IMG/VR virus record: IMGVR_UViG_3300013113_000124
Location: 1-29,710 of that record
Reading direction: 5' to 3' (one strand)
From: a virus
Length of the DNA: 29,710 nt
Under the pieces are notes generated by a model. That model worked only from the letters and a program-made list of their open reading frames with translations, was not told the DNA's origin and did not search any database. This document shows positions 15,895-24,659 of this stretch, one piece after another (the stretch's first letter is position 1; each line of letters starts with the position of its first letter). The translations under genes and the position numbers were made by a program.

Positions 15895-17412
15895 TTATCC
15901 TCTTTGTGATTTATTCTTAATTGCATACTCAAAGCTAATTGTATAATTAATTAACTTATCGTTTTGTCTTTTCTTAATTTCGTATGTATTAGTTGTTATA
16001 TTAATAGCAATATAATCACCATCTTCATTTTGTATGTATACATTTGGTGATTCTAACATATCTAATACCATACTAGCCATAGTTTCAGTTAACCAATCAG
16101 ATGTACAAGTAACCGTTTCAGTAATTACCTTATCATAATTAGTCATACCTCTATCATATGTAGTATATCCCCAAGCATCTGATACTGAATCATATGTACC
16201 ATAGTTTTGAGAATAGTTACTTCTTTTAACACTGTTCTTTTGTCTAGAAACCTTATTGAAAGTTAATGGTAAGTAACTACCTAACTTATCCATATAAAAG
16301 AATCTAATCTTATCATATCTACTACAATCATCTACTATATCATATCTAATAGTTTCACTTAATGGATTTAAAAGACCATCACTAAAATACCACTCTATAT
16401 AAGTTGTATTAGAATCAAGTATTGGTAATGATATAGGACCACTAACACGATTTATTAACCCTGTTGATTCAAGTAAATCCTTCGGTCCTAATTTATTTTG
16501 ATTTATAAAATGTTGTCCAGATGGAATGTGACCATTTGGTGTTATAAATGTTCCATTATCAGTTTTAAAAGTAATGTATGGTGATTTAGGTAAACCCATA
16601 TAACTATTAACCCATACTCTATCTTCTAATGTTATATCAAATTGTGTAACATTATCTAATAATAATTTAGTTGATGTAGTGGAACTTGTTGATAATAAAT
16701 ATTCTGAACTATCCCAATTTCTAAAATCTTGATGTGATAACACTCCATTGAATGAATAGAATGTAGTAGCTGACAATGGTAAGTCTTGTACTATTGTTCT
16801 AGTACCTCCAGATGTTAATGTAGCTGTACCAGGGTTAGCTGGTGTACTTAATAAAAATGGACCATCCACAACTATAGTGTATTCGTCGGGTGTGGCTATA
16901 ATAGTCCATTGGTCGTTATATTCGGGATTAATATATCCTGGGTCTTGAACAATATCAATAACATCACCAACAATAAAAGGGTGTTTATCTGTTGAATTAC
17001 TATGGAATCCTAAATCATTAGGTGAATAAGTACCATAAAAATTATTATCAAGAAATCTCCATTTAGGATTTTCAAATACTTCTTTAATTTGAACAGACCA
17101 TTTAAGTCCTTCGTTTAATACTTTACTAGATACATCATTTACATCCGCTGGATAAAATGATGTTGTTATGTAATTCTCTATATGTCTATGTACATCTAAT
17201 ACACCATATCCTTCTGGATTAGGTAATATAGTTAATGTACTAATTAATTCGTATTCTGGCTCACTATCAACACCCTTATATAATTCTACTATCCATTTAA
17301 AATTATCACTAATAATATTAGGTGATTCTAATACTAAAATAGTTTCATTATAAGTCGGTGTTAACCCTGTTGGTGATACCTTAATCTCTGTTGTCGTACC
17401 AGTTAATATCAT
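15895..17412 (-). CDS. Putative tail-tip/distal tail protein
   Basis: A 505-residue protein next to, and 2 bp from, the large tail-tip protein. The early part (TYNETILVLESPNIISDNFK and KWIVELYKGVDSEPEYELI) and the YGVLDVHRHIENYITTSF segment fit a protein family found only in phages of Bacteroidota as far as I know, tied to the tail tip. A central region (about 150-290) has Ig-like or beta-barrel patterns, and the C-terminus (about 330-500) carries YGTYDSVSDAWGYTTYDRG and a basic, structured end. No enzymatic motif is seen. It most likely contributes to the tail tip or adaptor complex together with the following gene; the distal tail role is inferred from position. Confidence 0.62.
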   Translation of the reverse strand: MILTGTTTEIKVSPTGLTPTYNETILVLESPNIISDNFKWIVELYKGVDSEPEYELISTLTILPNPEGYGVLDVHRHIENYITTSFYPADVNDVSSKVLNEGLKWSVQIKEVFENPKWRFLDNNFYGTYSPNDLGFHSNSTDKHPFIVGDVIDIVQDPGYINPEYNDQWTIIATPDEYTIVVDGPFLLSTPANPGTATLTSGGTRTIVQDLPLSATTFYSFNGVLSHQDFRNWDSSEYLLSTSSTTSTKLLLDNVTQFDITLEDRVWVNSYMGLPKSPYITFKTDNGTFITPNGHIPSGQHFINQNKLGPKDLLESTGLINRVSGPISLPILDSNTTYIEWYFSDGLLNPLSETIRYDIVDDCSRYDKIRFFYMDKLGSYLPLTFNKVSRQKNSVKRSNYSQNYGTYDSVSDAWGYTTYDRGMTNYDKVITETVTCTSDWLTETMASMVLDMLESPNVYIQNEDGDYIAINITTNTYEIKKRQNDKLINYTISFEYAIKNKSQRG

Positions 17413-17445
17413 ATAACTATAATATTATGTTGGTATAATTGTTTT

Positions 17446-17799
17446 TTACTTGAAGTTTTTAAATTTGAAACTATATTCTACACTATCTGTGGAATCGAAG
17501 TCATCTGGTATGTTAATAAAGTAACCGTTAATCATTAATCCAATTAAGTCATCTTCTATTTTAGCGTATTCTTTAGACTTAAATACATCTTCAGATACAT
17601 CATACGGTATATCAAGATACTGTAGATAATCCATAGCCTTAACATCGATATCTAAATCACCTTTCTTACCAATCTTAATCTTAGTTTCAAAAGACCTAAC
17701 AAGGGCACCTGTGTCAACAAGCCCCTTCTTATTAATCTGTTTTTGATATAGCCTAGTTATCCTTATAGCTATCTTTCTTATTTCGCTTTTAACGCTCAT
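17446..17799 (-). CDS. HK97 gp10-like tail-completion protein, second paralogue
   Basis: A 117-residue protein with the KKGLVDTGALVRSFETK motif of HK97 gp10-like neck and tail-completion proteins. It aligns without gaps over about 65 residues with the 103-residue product at 23543-23854: matching positions include GLV.TG, S...K, DV.A.DY..Y and F.S..Y..I. The extra C-terminus (INIPDDFDSTDSVEYSFKFK) is specific to this copy. It is placed among the tail-tip genes rather than neck genes, so this copy may have a new role. Its ATG overlaps the stop of a 20-codon frame upstream in a TAATG junction. Confidence 0.65.
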   Translation of the reverse strand: MSVKSEIRKIAIRITRLYQKQINKKGLVDTGALVRSFETKIKIGKKGDLDIDVKAMDYLQYLDIPYDVSEDVFKSKEYAKIEDDLIGLMINGYFINIPDDFDSTDSVEYSFKFKNFK

Positions 17800-17861
17800 T
17801 ATATACTCTTATTTCCATTACCTTCATCTGTTGAAGCTGTTATCGTTATATTTGCGTTCAT
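17799..17861 (-). CDS. Possible 20-residue coupled leader peptide
   Basis: A 20-codon frame (MNANITITASTDEGNGNKSI) fills most of the 88-bp gap between the second spike and the gp10-like gene, and its TAA overlaps the next ATG as TAATG, the same junction used by several certain gene pairs here. It may be a leader that couples translation of the gp10-like gene. It is too short to judge by composition and could be chance. Confidence 0.35.
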   Translation of the reverse strand: MNANITITASTDEGNGNKSI

Positions 17862-17887
17862 AATTATTTTATTATCCTATTTTTAAA

Positions 17888-20002
17888 TTATCCTATTTGT
17901 CCGTTACCGTAAGCATCTAATGTATTAGTATTACCAAGTGTAACTGTACCAAAGTCAATACCTGTACCTACTTCACCAGCTAATACATTATACATATAAA
18001 CCGTACCACTATCACTAAATACTATATTCTTAACTGATGGGTTAGTAACAATTGCTTCACAGTCAGTCATATACATATCACCATCAGAAGAACGAATTTG
18101 TATCTGCATTGCTGGACTCGTATTACTAGCATTTTTACAAACAGCAGTTAAGCCTTTAATTCTAAACGCAGTAATAGAACTTCCTTGTTGGTCATAAAAA
18201 GCGGGTTGGTTAGTAGCGTTAGTCACACAAGTAACATCTTTAATATTATAACCGCTTTGTGAGTTCTGTGTTCTAAGGGTATATAACGCTGTGCCACCCT
18301 CTGAATAAAAATAACAGTTGTGTATATCTTTAATATAAGCTCCATTCATTGCTATACCCGTTCCATAATGATAACCTTTAACATTTTGAATATTAATAAA
18401 ATTACCCGATGCTCCGCTACCTATTGCCATAGCTGCATTTGCTCCGCTTGTACATATGTACGTATTATCCCAAAACTTACAGTTTCTTCTGATTGAAATC
18501 ATTGTGTTGCTAACAGCATCGCCTGTAATGGTACAACCTCTAATCTCTACGGCTTGAGAGCCTACTTGCCCGCCCGTGGTTACGGTTATGTCGCAATTTA
18601 TAAAATTACTTCTTCCAAATTTAGTGATAACTTTAGCATTCTTAACTCTTTGATTAAAACCAGCAAAATTAACATAACTATTAGTTGACTCTAAAATACC
18701 ACCATTACAATTTAATAAATAAATTATTGCATTATTCACAGACGTAATATAAGTATTATCATCAAAAAATAATTCCATAGAACCACCACCTGGGTTAGCT
18801 CTAAAAACCGCTCCAGTAGAAGTTGAAACTGAAGTTCCATTAGATTCAATCTTTATATTATTTAAATAGAATTTTTTGTTATTTCCAGAACCTACAAAAA
18901 ACAACGCATACTCAGTACCAGTATCAGAAGTGTGGGTAATCTTATGTCCATTACCATTTATAGTAAAACTAGTGTTTGCTCCTGCGGGTAATGTAACTGT
19001 GGTTGTTTGTGTTATATCAGAGTGTAAATAAACTACACCATTAGCACCAGCATCGTTAACTGCTGTTTGTAAATCACTATAAAAAGTAGGTATACCACTA
19101 CTATCATTAACTGATATTAAACCACCTGTAACAGCACCAATAGTCAAATCGGTTACAACACCTAAGTTATCTTTATACCGTCCTTTAAGCTCTCCAGAAT
19201 CGATATGGAAAGAGAATGAATCATCCACTAATGTACCATCAGCTATTGCAGTTGTTTCTGCTTTTTGTATTAAGTAGTCGTTAATTAATGTTTCTCCTTG
19301 TAAGGAAATATCTTCAGTACCTATTCTTGAAGAACTACCAATTGTTAACCACTGAGAAGCACCAAAACCATTCATATAAAAATTGGTGTCAAATTCTCCC
19401 ATTATTTCGTGAATCGTATTTGAAGATAAAACCCATTTTAACGTTGGTCTGTTTGGCTCTAATTGTAAATACGTGTTTATGTTGGTAGGATAATAAAATT
19501 TGTAGTCATTAGCTTTAACGCTAAAGCTCCCGCCTTCGTGCCTTAAGTGGTAAGTTCCTCCCGTTCTTCTTAATTTTAACAGGTTATTGTCGTCTATTTC
19601 TGTGTTAGTAATAAATCCTTTTTCATCTATTTTAAAAACACTTGAACCCGTTCCTAAAACTTGAAAAACAGGCTCTTGATTTCCTGTGTAACTTGTACCG
19701 TCAATTATTACCCCCCCGTTAGTTTGGTCTAAACAATCAAAAGTTAAAGTATCCGTTAACGTTGCAATTCTTCCACTTCCTATTGTACCATCAGCTGTGT
19801 ATATATTATCAGTTACACCTCCTTTTTCGAATACAGCTATTACATCACCAGATGAATCCTTATAATAAGGTAAATCATCATCTAAATTATAAAAGTAAGT
19901 ATCATTAGCTATACCAGCCCAGTCAGCTGAAGTATCAGTAATAACTGAATAACTAATACCCTTTTCGGGTTTTGGGTTAAAATTTATATTTTGTATCGCC
20001 AT
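17888..20002 (-). CDS. Tail spike/fibre with parallel beta-helix (second copy)
   Basis: A 704-residue virion protein predicted to contact the host surface. The N-terminus (MAIQNINFNPKPEKGISYS) is a short head; a DNIYTADGT block lies near residue 65. Residues about 230-290 carry a segment (DISLQGETLINDYLIQKAE, GRYKDNLGVVTDLTIG) that also occurs in the larger spike next door. From about residue 300 to the end, short repeats rich in Asn, Gly, Thr and Ile (FYSDLQTAVNDAGANG, NKKFYLNNIKIESNG, GSMELFFDDN) form a pectate-lyase-like beta-helix. No catalytic signature for polysaccharide cleavage was seen. The C-terminal ending (LDAYGNGQIG) is shared in pattern with the first copy (SDPYGNITI). The gene probably arose by duplication. 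Confidence 0.72.
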   Translation of the reverse strand: MAIQNINFNPKPEKGISYSVITDTSADWAGIANDTYFYNLDDDLPYYKDSSGDVIAVFEKGGVTDNIYTADGTIGSGRIATLTDTLTFDCLDQTNGGVIIDGTSYTGNQEPVFQVLGTGSSVFKIDEKGFITNTEIDDNNLLKLRRTGGTYHLRHEGGSFSVKANDYKFYYPTNINTYLQLEPNRPTLKWVLSSNTIHEIMGEFDTNFYMNGFGASQWLTIGSSSRIGTEDISLQGETLINDYLIQKAETTAIADGTLVDDSFSFHIDSGELKGRYKDNLGVVTDLTIGAVTGGLISVNDSSGIPTFYSDLQTAVNDAGANGVVYLHSDITQTTTVTLPAGANTSFTINGNGHKITHTSDTGTEYALFFVGSGNNKKFYLNNIKIESNGTSVSTSTGAVFRANPGGGSMELFFDDNTYITSVNNAIIYLLNCNGGILESTNSYVNFAGFNQRVKNAKVITKFGRSNFINCDITVTTGGQVGSQAVEIRGCTITGDAVSNTMISIRRNCKFWDNTYICTSGANAAMAIGSGASGNFINIQNVKGYHYGTGIAMNGAYIKDIHNCYFYSEGGTALYTLRTQNSQSGYNIKDVTCVTNATNQPAFYDQQGSSITAFRIKGLTAVCKNASNTSPAMQIQIRSSDGDMYMTDCEAIVTNPSVKNIVFSDSGTVYMYNVLAGEVGTGIDFGTVTLGNTNTLDAYGNGQIG

Positions 20003-20030
20003 TTTATTTAATTATTTTATTTAATTATTT

Positions 20031-23000
20031 TTATATAGTAATATTACCGTAAGGGTCACTAGTAAACGGATTTGATAAAGTTACATTTGCGTTAATTGGT
20101 GTTGTAGCACCTTTAAAAGTACAGTTAGAAACCGTTACAGATTCTGCATCCGCTGAAGTTATACAGTTGGCACCAGCGTTTACAACTTCAAAGGTACAAT
20201 TCATAAAATCAGCATTACCACCGTCAATACCAGTAATATCAACAGCGTGTCCAGCAGTAGTATCTAGTAAACAAGTAAAATTACAATTCTTAAATACCGA
20301 GTCATTACGACTCGACAAATCAAATAAATTAGGTCCTTCAGCATCTGTAGCTATAAAACTAACATTTTCAAATCTGTTATCAGCTCTAATAGACATAATG
20401 TTACCGCTAGTCTTTCTACTTTCTAGTTTTCCGTTTGTAACTTTACAATTCTCAAAGAAACCCATATCTAAACTACCAGCTATATTAAGAACATCAAAGC
20501 TAGAAAATTCTACTCCTACTGTATCGAATACAACTCCATTTTCACATACAATATTAAAATTACTAAAAACGTGCCTTGTTGCACCATAATTTCTAATTCT
20601 TATAGCTGAACCACTTTCACTTTCTATAGTAAAGTTTGTTATAGTTTTATCTCCTGTTACTGATGGTTGTAAAGCAATACCAGTCCCAGATATTAAAGTA
20701 AAGTCAGTAGCAAACCCCGCAGCATTAGGCATACTCAAACAAGAACCACTACCTGCTTTTGCTGTGAAGTTTTTACAACCGTAACCCGAAATATATGCTG
20801 TTCCAGTAGAAGTGTTTTCTACATAGAAATTTTCAACAGTAAAATAACCGTTAGTATTTAATGTTGGTAATGTACCTCTACCTATGAACCTTGAACCACC
20901 AAATAATAATTTATTAATACCACTGTAAGCAGTAGTGAATGTAGTAACATTTGAATCTATAACCATATCACTCATTAAAACATCAAATTGTTTCATATAT
21001 ATAGCCTCACCACTTGTAGCGTTAGTTCTTAATATTCTACCATTTATAAACCTTACAGTTTGAACAACTGCGGTGGAACCATCATTAAAATTAAAAACTT
21101 TAGTGCTATCAGATTGATTATTGCTAATAGTAAATCCATTAAAATCAATAGTTAATGTATCAAAGTTATAACCATTACCAACACCAGTACCAGCTTGATT
21201 AATTTCTATAGCTGCAGTTAAATCAATGTCTGAATGTAATTTAACAACGTTGTTACTTCCACTTGTTTTACAAGTTTCTAAAGCAGTTTGTAAATCTGTA
21301 AAGTATGTTGGTTCACCAGCATCTGAATCTAGAATAACTTCTATAATCCCAAACTCAGTTGAACCGATAGTTAAATCAGTAACAACTCCTAAGTTATCTT
21401 TGTATCTTCCTTTAAGTGCTCCACTATCAATATAAAAACTATATGAGTTATCAATATGACAAGCATCAGATACTGCAGTTATACTAGCTTTTAAAACTAA
21501 TTCATCATTGATTAATGTTTTACCTTGTAGGGATATATCTTCACAAGCTAATGGTGCTACTCCTCCTACAACAAAATTTCTGTTTGACGCAAAGCCTGTC
21601 TTAAAAAAAGTTGTATATTCACCAGTACTACCACCAGCTAATCCTATTCTATGGATTTCGGTATCTAAATTATTAATAAAATTAACCCCATTTTGGTCAA
21701 ATTTTGTTCTTGTAGTTGTGCTTGTTTTACCAATTTGGATGTTTCTTATTGTGCCGTGATACCAATAACCAGTCTGATTTGCCTCAACTCCGAAGAAAGT
21801 AGAATTTTTTATTGACCCGTTTACTAAAACATCACCGTCCTCATCAACACTAAAAGCCTCTCCCGCAGGTTTGTTTATAACAAATATTTTATCATTACTA
21901 GCTGTAGCACTACCGTCTATTGTTAATATATTACCATCTGTGTCAATAGTTCTATCTCCAGTTAATGTACCATCAGCAGTATAGATATTATCAAAACTAA
22001 TAGCAGTTATTGAATCTTCAACAAACTTCTTAGTGATTAATGAGTTATCTGTCCATCCAGCTGAATAATCAGCAGCGTATTCTATACCTTTAGTGATTGC
22101 TCTAGTATCCGTAAATGTCGTATCAGTACTTGTAAAATTTAAATCAGTTGTTGGTCCGTATAACAGTAATTTAGTATTATCAATAGTAATACCATTAGTT
22201 GTTGTTCCATCGGTATGACTTATTATAATATTATTATCGGTTAAAATAACTTGATTATTAGTTGACCCGCCATCGGTATGATAAAGTGAAGCTTGATTAT
22301 CTGCAATAGTAGATATACTATTTTGTCCAGTAGAAGTATCAGTAGATGATATCACTGCTTGAGAATTAATAACATCTATAAAAGATGTCTTATTTCCACT
22401 AATATCTGTAGCTTCTGATTTAGTTTGATTAGAATTAATAGTAAATGTATTAGTAAAATTACCTGTAACATCAGTAGCTGTTGTTATTACACTATTAGGG
22501 TTATAAGAACTATTTATTGAACCAAATCCTGCAGTGGTAAAAGTTTGATTTGAGGTAACTGAATTAATATTAAAAGATGATAATCTACTTGAAGCATCTC
22601 CTAAGTTTAATACCTTATTATCACCGAACATAGTTCTATCAGAAGTTAAAGTACCATCAGCAGTATAGATATTATCAAAACTAATACCAGTTAATACTGA
22701 GCTAATATCTACGCTGTAAGCGTCACTTAAATCTGTTCTATCAAATGATATCACACTACCATCAAAAGTGGCTCCAGTCGTATAAGAATTAGTGTCATCC
22801 TTTAATGCTGTTAAATCAGTTAATACTATTACACCATCATTTCTAGTTAACTCTAAATTATTAGTAGTATTATTAAATGTACCACCAGTTACGAATGTAT
22901 CTCCAGTTAATGAAGATGTATCTATTGATATTATTTTAGTATTACCAGAAGCTGTAGCCACTTCAATTGGATATACACCTATAACATCCTCTACGTATGT

Positions 23001-23534
23001 AGCATCACATATAGCATTATAACCATCACATTCACCACCAGGGAATGAGAATCCTTCAATCTCAGCCATTGGTAAACCACACCAGCTATTAATTAATGGT
23101 GTTTTAAATGATAGTTCACATACCCACCCAGTTACTTCTTCATCGAACTCTTCTGTAAATGGTTCAAAATCAATATCATTAATAATGTTTAATTTACTAT
23201 TGGTATAGTAAGGATGACTTTTAAACTCAGTTATGATATCTTTTAATATATCTATACCATCTGATAATACTTCCTTTTCATTAGACTCGTCTTTATTTAC
23301 TAAATCGAATATTCTAATCTCGAAATCTATTTCAAATGTTTTATAACCTATGTTATTATCTGATTCAGTCATCAATGCTGATACTGGATTAATCCATAAT
23401 ACAGGATGCATCTTAGCTTCACTAGCACCTACTTCCCAATTGTCTCCATATCCAAAACCATTTATTTGGTAATGTCTATTAGCAGCATCTTTGAAAACAG
23501 TTATTAATTGATTTATTGTTTTTATTTTAGCCAT
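20031..23534 (-). CDS. Giant tail spike fused to a tail-completion domain
   Basis: A 1167-residue protein. Residues 1 to about 170 (TINQLITVFKDAANRHYQING, YKTFEIDFEIRIFDLV, WVCELSFKTPL) look like the tail-terminator or completion proteins that follow gp10-like genes, and this domain is fused to a spike. Then come Thr/Ser/Asn-rich fibre repeats (about 200-520) with two FDNIYTADGTL blocks encoded by near-identical DNA. A segment at about 663-725 (DISLQGKTLINDELVLKAS, GRYKDNLGVVTDLTIG) is shared with the neighbouring spike. From about 745 to the end, beta-helix repeats (NFDTLTIDFNGFTISNNQS, FMNCTFEVVNAGANC) resemble pectate-lyase folds. The fusion joins a neck-type domain to a host-binding spike, which is unusual. 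Confidence 0.72.
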   Translation of the reverse strand: MAKIKTINQLITVFKDAANRHYQINGFGYGDNWEVGASEAKMHPVLWINPVSALMTESDNNIGYKTFEIDFEIRIFDLVNKDESNEKEVLSDGIDILKDIITEFKSHPYYTNSKLNIINDIDFEPFTEEFDEEVTGWVCELSFKTPLINSWCGLPMAEIEGFSFPGGECDGYNAICDATYVEDVIGVYPIEVATASGNTKIISIDTSSLTGDTFVTGGTFNNTTNNLELTRNDGVIVLTDLTALKDDTNSYTTGATFDGSVISFDRTDLSDAYSVDISSVLTGISFDNIYTADGTLTSDRTMFGDNKVLNLGDASSRLSSFNINSVTSNQTFTTAGFGSINSSYNPNSVITTATDVTGNFTNTFTINSNQTKSEATDISGNKTSFIDVINSQAVISSTDTSTGQNSISTIADNQASLYHTDGGSTNNQVILTDNNIIISHTDGTTTNGITIDNTKLLLYGPTTDLNFTSTDTTFTDTRAITKGIEYAADYSAGWTDNSLITKKFVEDSITAISFDNIYTADGTLTGDRTIDTDGNILTIDGSATASNDKIFVINKPAGEAFSVDEDGDVLVNGSIKNSTFFGVEANQTGYWYHGTIRNIQIGKTSTTTRTKFDQNGVNFINNLDTEIHRIGLAGGSTGEYTTFFKTGFASNRNFVVGGVAPLACEDISLQGKTLINDELVLKASITAVSDACHIDNSYSFYIDSGALKGRYKDNLGVVTDLTIGSTEFGIIEVILDSDAGEPTYFTDLQTALETCKTSGSNNVVKLHSDIDLTAAIEINQAGTGVGNGYNFDTLTIDFNGFTISNNQSDSTKVFNFNDGSTAVVQTVRFINGRILRTNATSGEAIYMKQFDVLMSDMVIDSNVTTFTTAYSGINKLLFGGSRFIGRGTLPTLNTNGYFTVENFYVENTSTGTAYISGYGCKNFTAKAGSGSCLSMPNAAGFATDFTLISGTGIALQPSVTGDKTITNFTIESESGSAIRIRNYGATRHVFSNFNIVCENGVVFDTVGVEFSSFDVLNIAGSLDMGFFENCKVTNGKLESRKTSGNIMSIRADNRFENVSFIATDAEGPNLFDLSSRNDSVFKNCNFTCLLDTTAGHAVDITGIDGGNADFMNCTFEVVNAGANCITSADAESVTVSNCTFKGATTPINANVTLSNPFTSDPYGNITI
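21967..22002 (-). repeat. 36-bp direct repeat inside the giant spike, copy 1
   Basis: These 36 bases recur exactly at 22651-22686 in the same orientation and in the same reading frame, encoding an IYTADGT block in both. A diverged third version occurs near 19785-19815 in the next spike gene. The repeats are 684 bp apart and could recombine to delete or add 228 codons in frame. Confidence 0.85.
22651..22686 (-). repeat. 36-bp direct repeat inside the giant spike, copy 2
   Basis: This is the second exact copy of the 36-base sequence at 21967-22002, within the same gene and frame. Exchange between the copies would change the length of the fibre region by 684 bp without breaking the frame. Confidence 0.85.
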
Positions 23535-23542
23535 AATTAATG

Positions 23543-23854
23543 TTATCTATTATATCTATTAACGAATTTTCTAAACTCTATTAAAATTGTTTGGTATCTT
23601 GATGAATTAAATGCATTATTTAATATATTGAAATCGCCGTTAACATATTTAAAATAATCTACTGCGTCTACATCAACATTCATTTGTTGCATAGAACCCA
23701 TAGATACTTTACATTTAATACTACCTATCATTTTACCAGTCTTAACTAAACCTTGTCTACGAATCTCGTCTTTAATGATTTTATCGATTTGACTAGCAAA
23801 CTTTCTATAAGCTCTTCTAGTTTCTGATAATCGTATTTCTTCGTTATTATTCAT
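23543..23854 (-). CDS. HK97 gp10-like neck/tail-completion protein
   Basis: A 103-residue basic protein with the RRQGLVKTGKMIGSIKCK motif typical of HK97 gp10-like proteins, which join the head to the tail. It is followed at 8 bp by the spike whose N-terminus looks like a tail-terminator domain, reproducing the usual gp10-like/terminator pair. The DVDAVDYFKYV segment and the NSSRYQTILIEF ending match the second paralogue at 17446-17799. There is no catalytic motif. The presence of two paralogues in one phage suggests duplication and specialisation, one for the neck and one for the tip. Confidence 0.68.
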   Translation of the reverse strand: MNNNEEIRLSETRRAYRKFASQIDKIIKDEIRRQGLVKTGKMIGSIKCKVSMGSMQQMNVDVDAVDYFKYVNGDFNILNNAFNSSRYQTILIEFRKFVNRYNR

Positions 23855-23884
23855 CGTTTATGTAATAATAATATTAATTGGTAG

Positions 23885-24649
23885 CTATCGTTTATGCTTT
23901 TGCATCATTTCTCTTCTTCTTCTCATACTATCCTCATAATCTTGTTTCTCCTTCCAATAACTTAATAGATTTAAACAGTTGATATAATTCTGTTTATATA
24001 TCTCATCAAACTTAGTTATATCTCCGTCAGCAAGTCTTTCTATTATTGAGAACCATCTAAATTTAGGATTCATTGATGGTGCACCTATATCAAATCCTTG
24101 GTCATCATCGTCAGATTTAGATTTACCGAATAGCCCAGAAAAGTTATTTAATAATATAGAGTTCCAATTATTATAGTTTAATACTAAATTCATAGCCTCT
24201 AATACAGATAATTCATTATTAAATAATTCTATCCTATCATTGATTATCTTAATATCAAATTCTTCATCCTCTGGTCTTAGTATAATAGATAGTATTGAAG
24301 GTATAGCACTGAACTGATTTAGTTTCTTATCATCAATTAATGTTTGTATTGATATATATTCACCTATTGTTATACTATTTAGGTCAATGATTTTAAACGT
24401 GGTATTAGCTATCTTAATCTCTTTCTGGATAGATGTATCCATTTCTTTATTTAAGAACTTTAGATGCGATGCTACGGTCATTATAGAGTCTTCTGACCAC
24501 TTATTTATTTCTTCTATTGTGATACCTTCATTAAATACATTGATAATATCTATATAAAAAGATAAATCATCACTATAAATTAACTTAGATATCTTTATAA
24601 ATTCATCTATAGTTACTTCCTCCCAACTACTCGGTATATTAATTTTCAT
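23885..24649 (-). CDS. Protein of unknown function after the large terminase (possible tail assembly chaperone)
   Basis: A 254-residue, mostly helical protein. The early pattern (WEEVTIDEFIKISKLI, then DIINVFNEGITIEEINKW and ASHLKFLNKEM) resembles the N-terminal helical repeat of tail assembly chaperones found in several phages, although I would not rely on it. Other parts include SILSIILRPEDEEF, a Gly-rich FGKSKSDDDDQGFD linker at about 175-190, and a basic C-terminal tail (SMRRRREMMQKHKR) that may bind nucleic acid or the portal. It sits between the large terminase and the gp10-like gene, where other phages have portal or neck genes. The start has the TATAATATG context. Confidence 0.5.
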   Translation of the reverse strand: MKINIPSSWEEVTIDEFIKISKLIYSDDLSFYIDIINVFNEGITIEEINKWSEDSIMTVASHLKFLNKEMDTSIQKEIKIANTTFKIIDLNSITIGEYISIQTLIDDKKLNQFSAIPSILSIILRPEDEEFDIKIINDRIELFNNELSVLEAMNLVLNYNNWNSILLNNFSGLFGKSKSDDDDQGFDIGAPSMNPKFRWFSIIERLADGDITKFDEIYKQNYINCLNLLSYWKEKQDYEDSMRRRREMMQKHKR

Positions 24650-24659
24650 ATTATATTAT

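Noticed and set aside
20167-20589. 140-codon plus-strand open frame opposite the giant spike
   Set aside because: It lies fully antisense to a convincing spike gene, has the Ser/Leu/Thr-rich look of a reverse reading of Asn/Thr-rich code, and has no recognised motif.
21967-22686. Direct repeats considered as a CRISPR array
   Set aside because: Only two exact copies, 684 bp apart, in frame within a spike gene; no regular spacers or cas genes.
17888-23534. Variable-region cassette of a diversity-generating retroelement
   Set aside because: The duplicated segments are ordinary paralogous repeats; no reverse transcriptase or adenine-biased template copy was found in the window.
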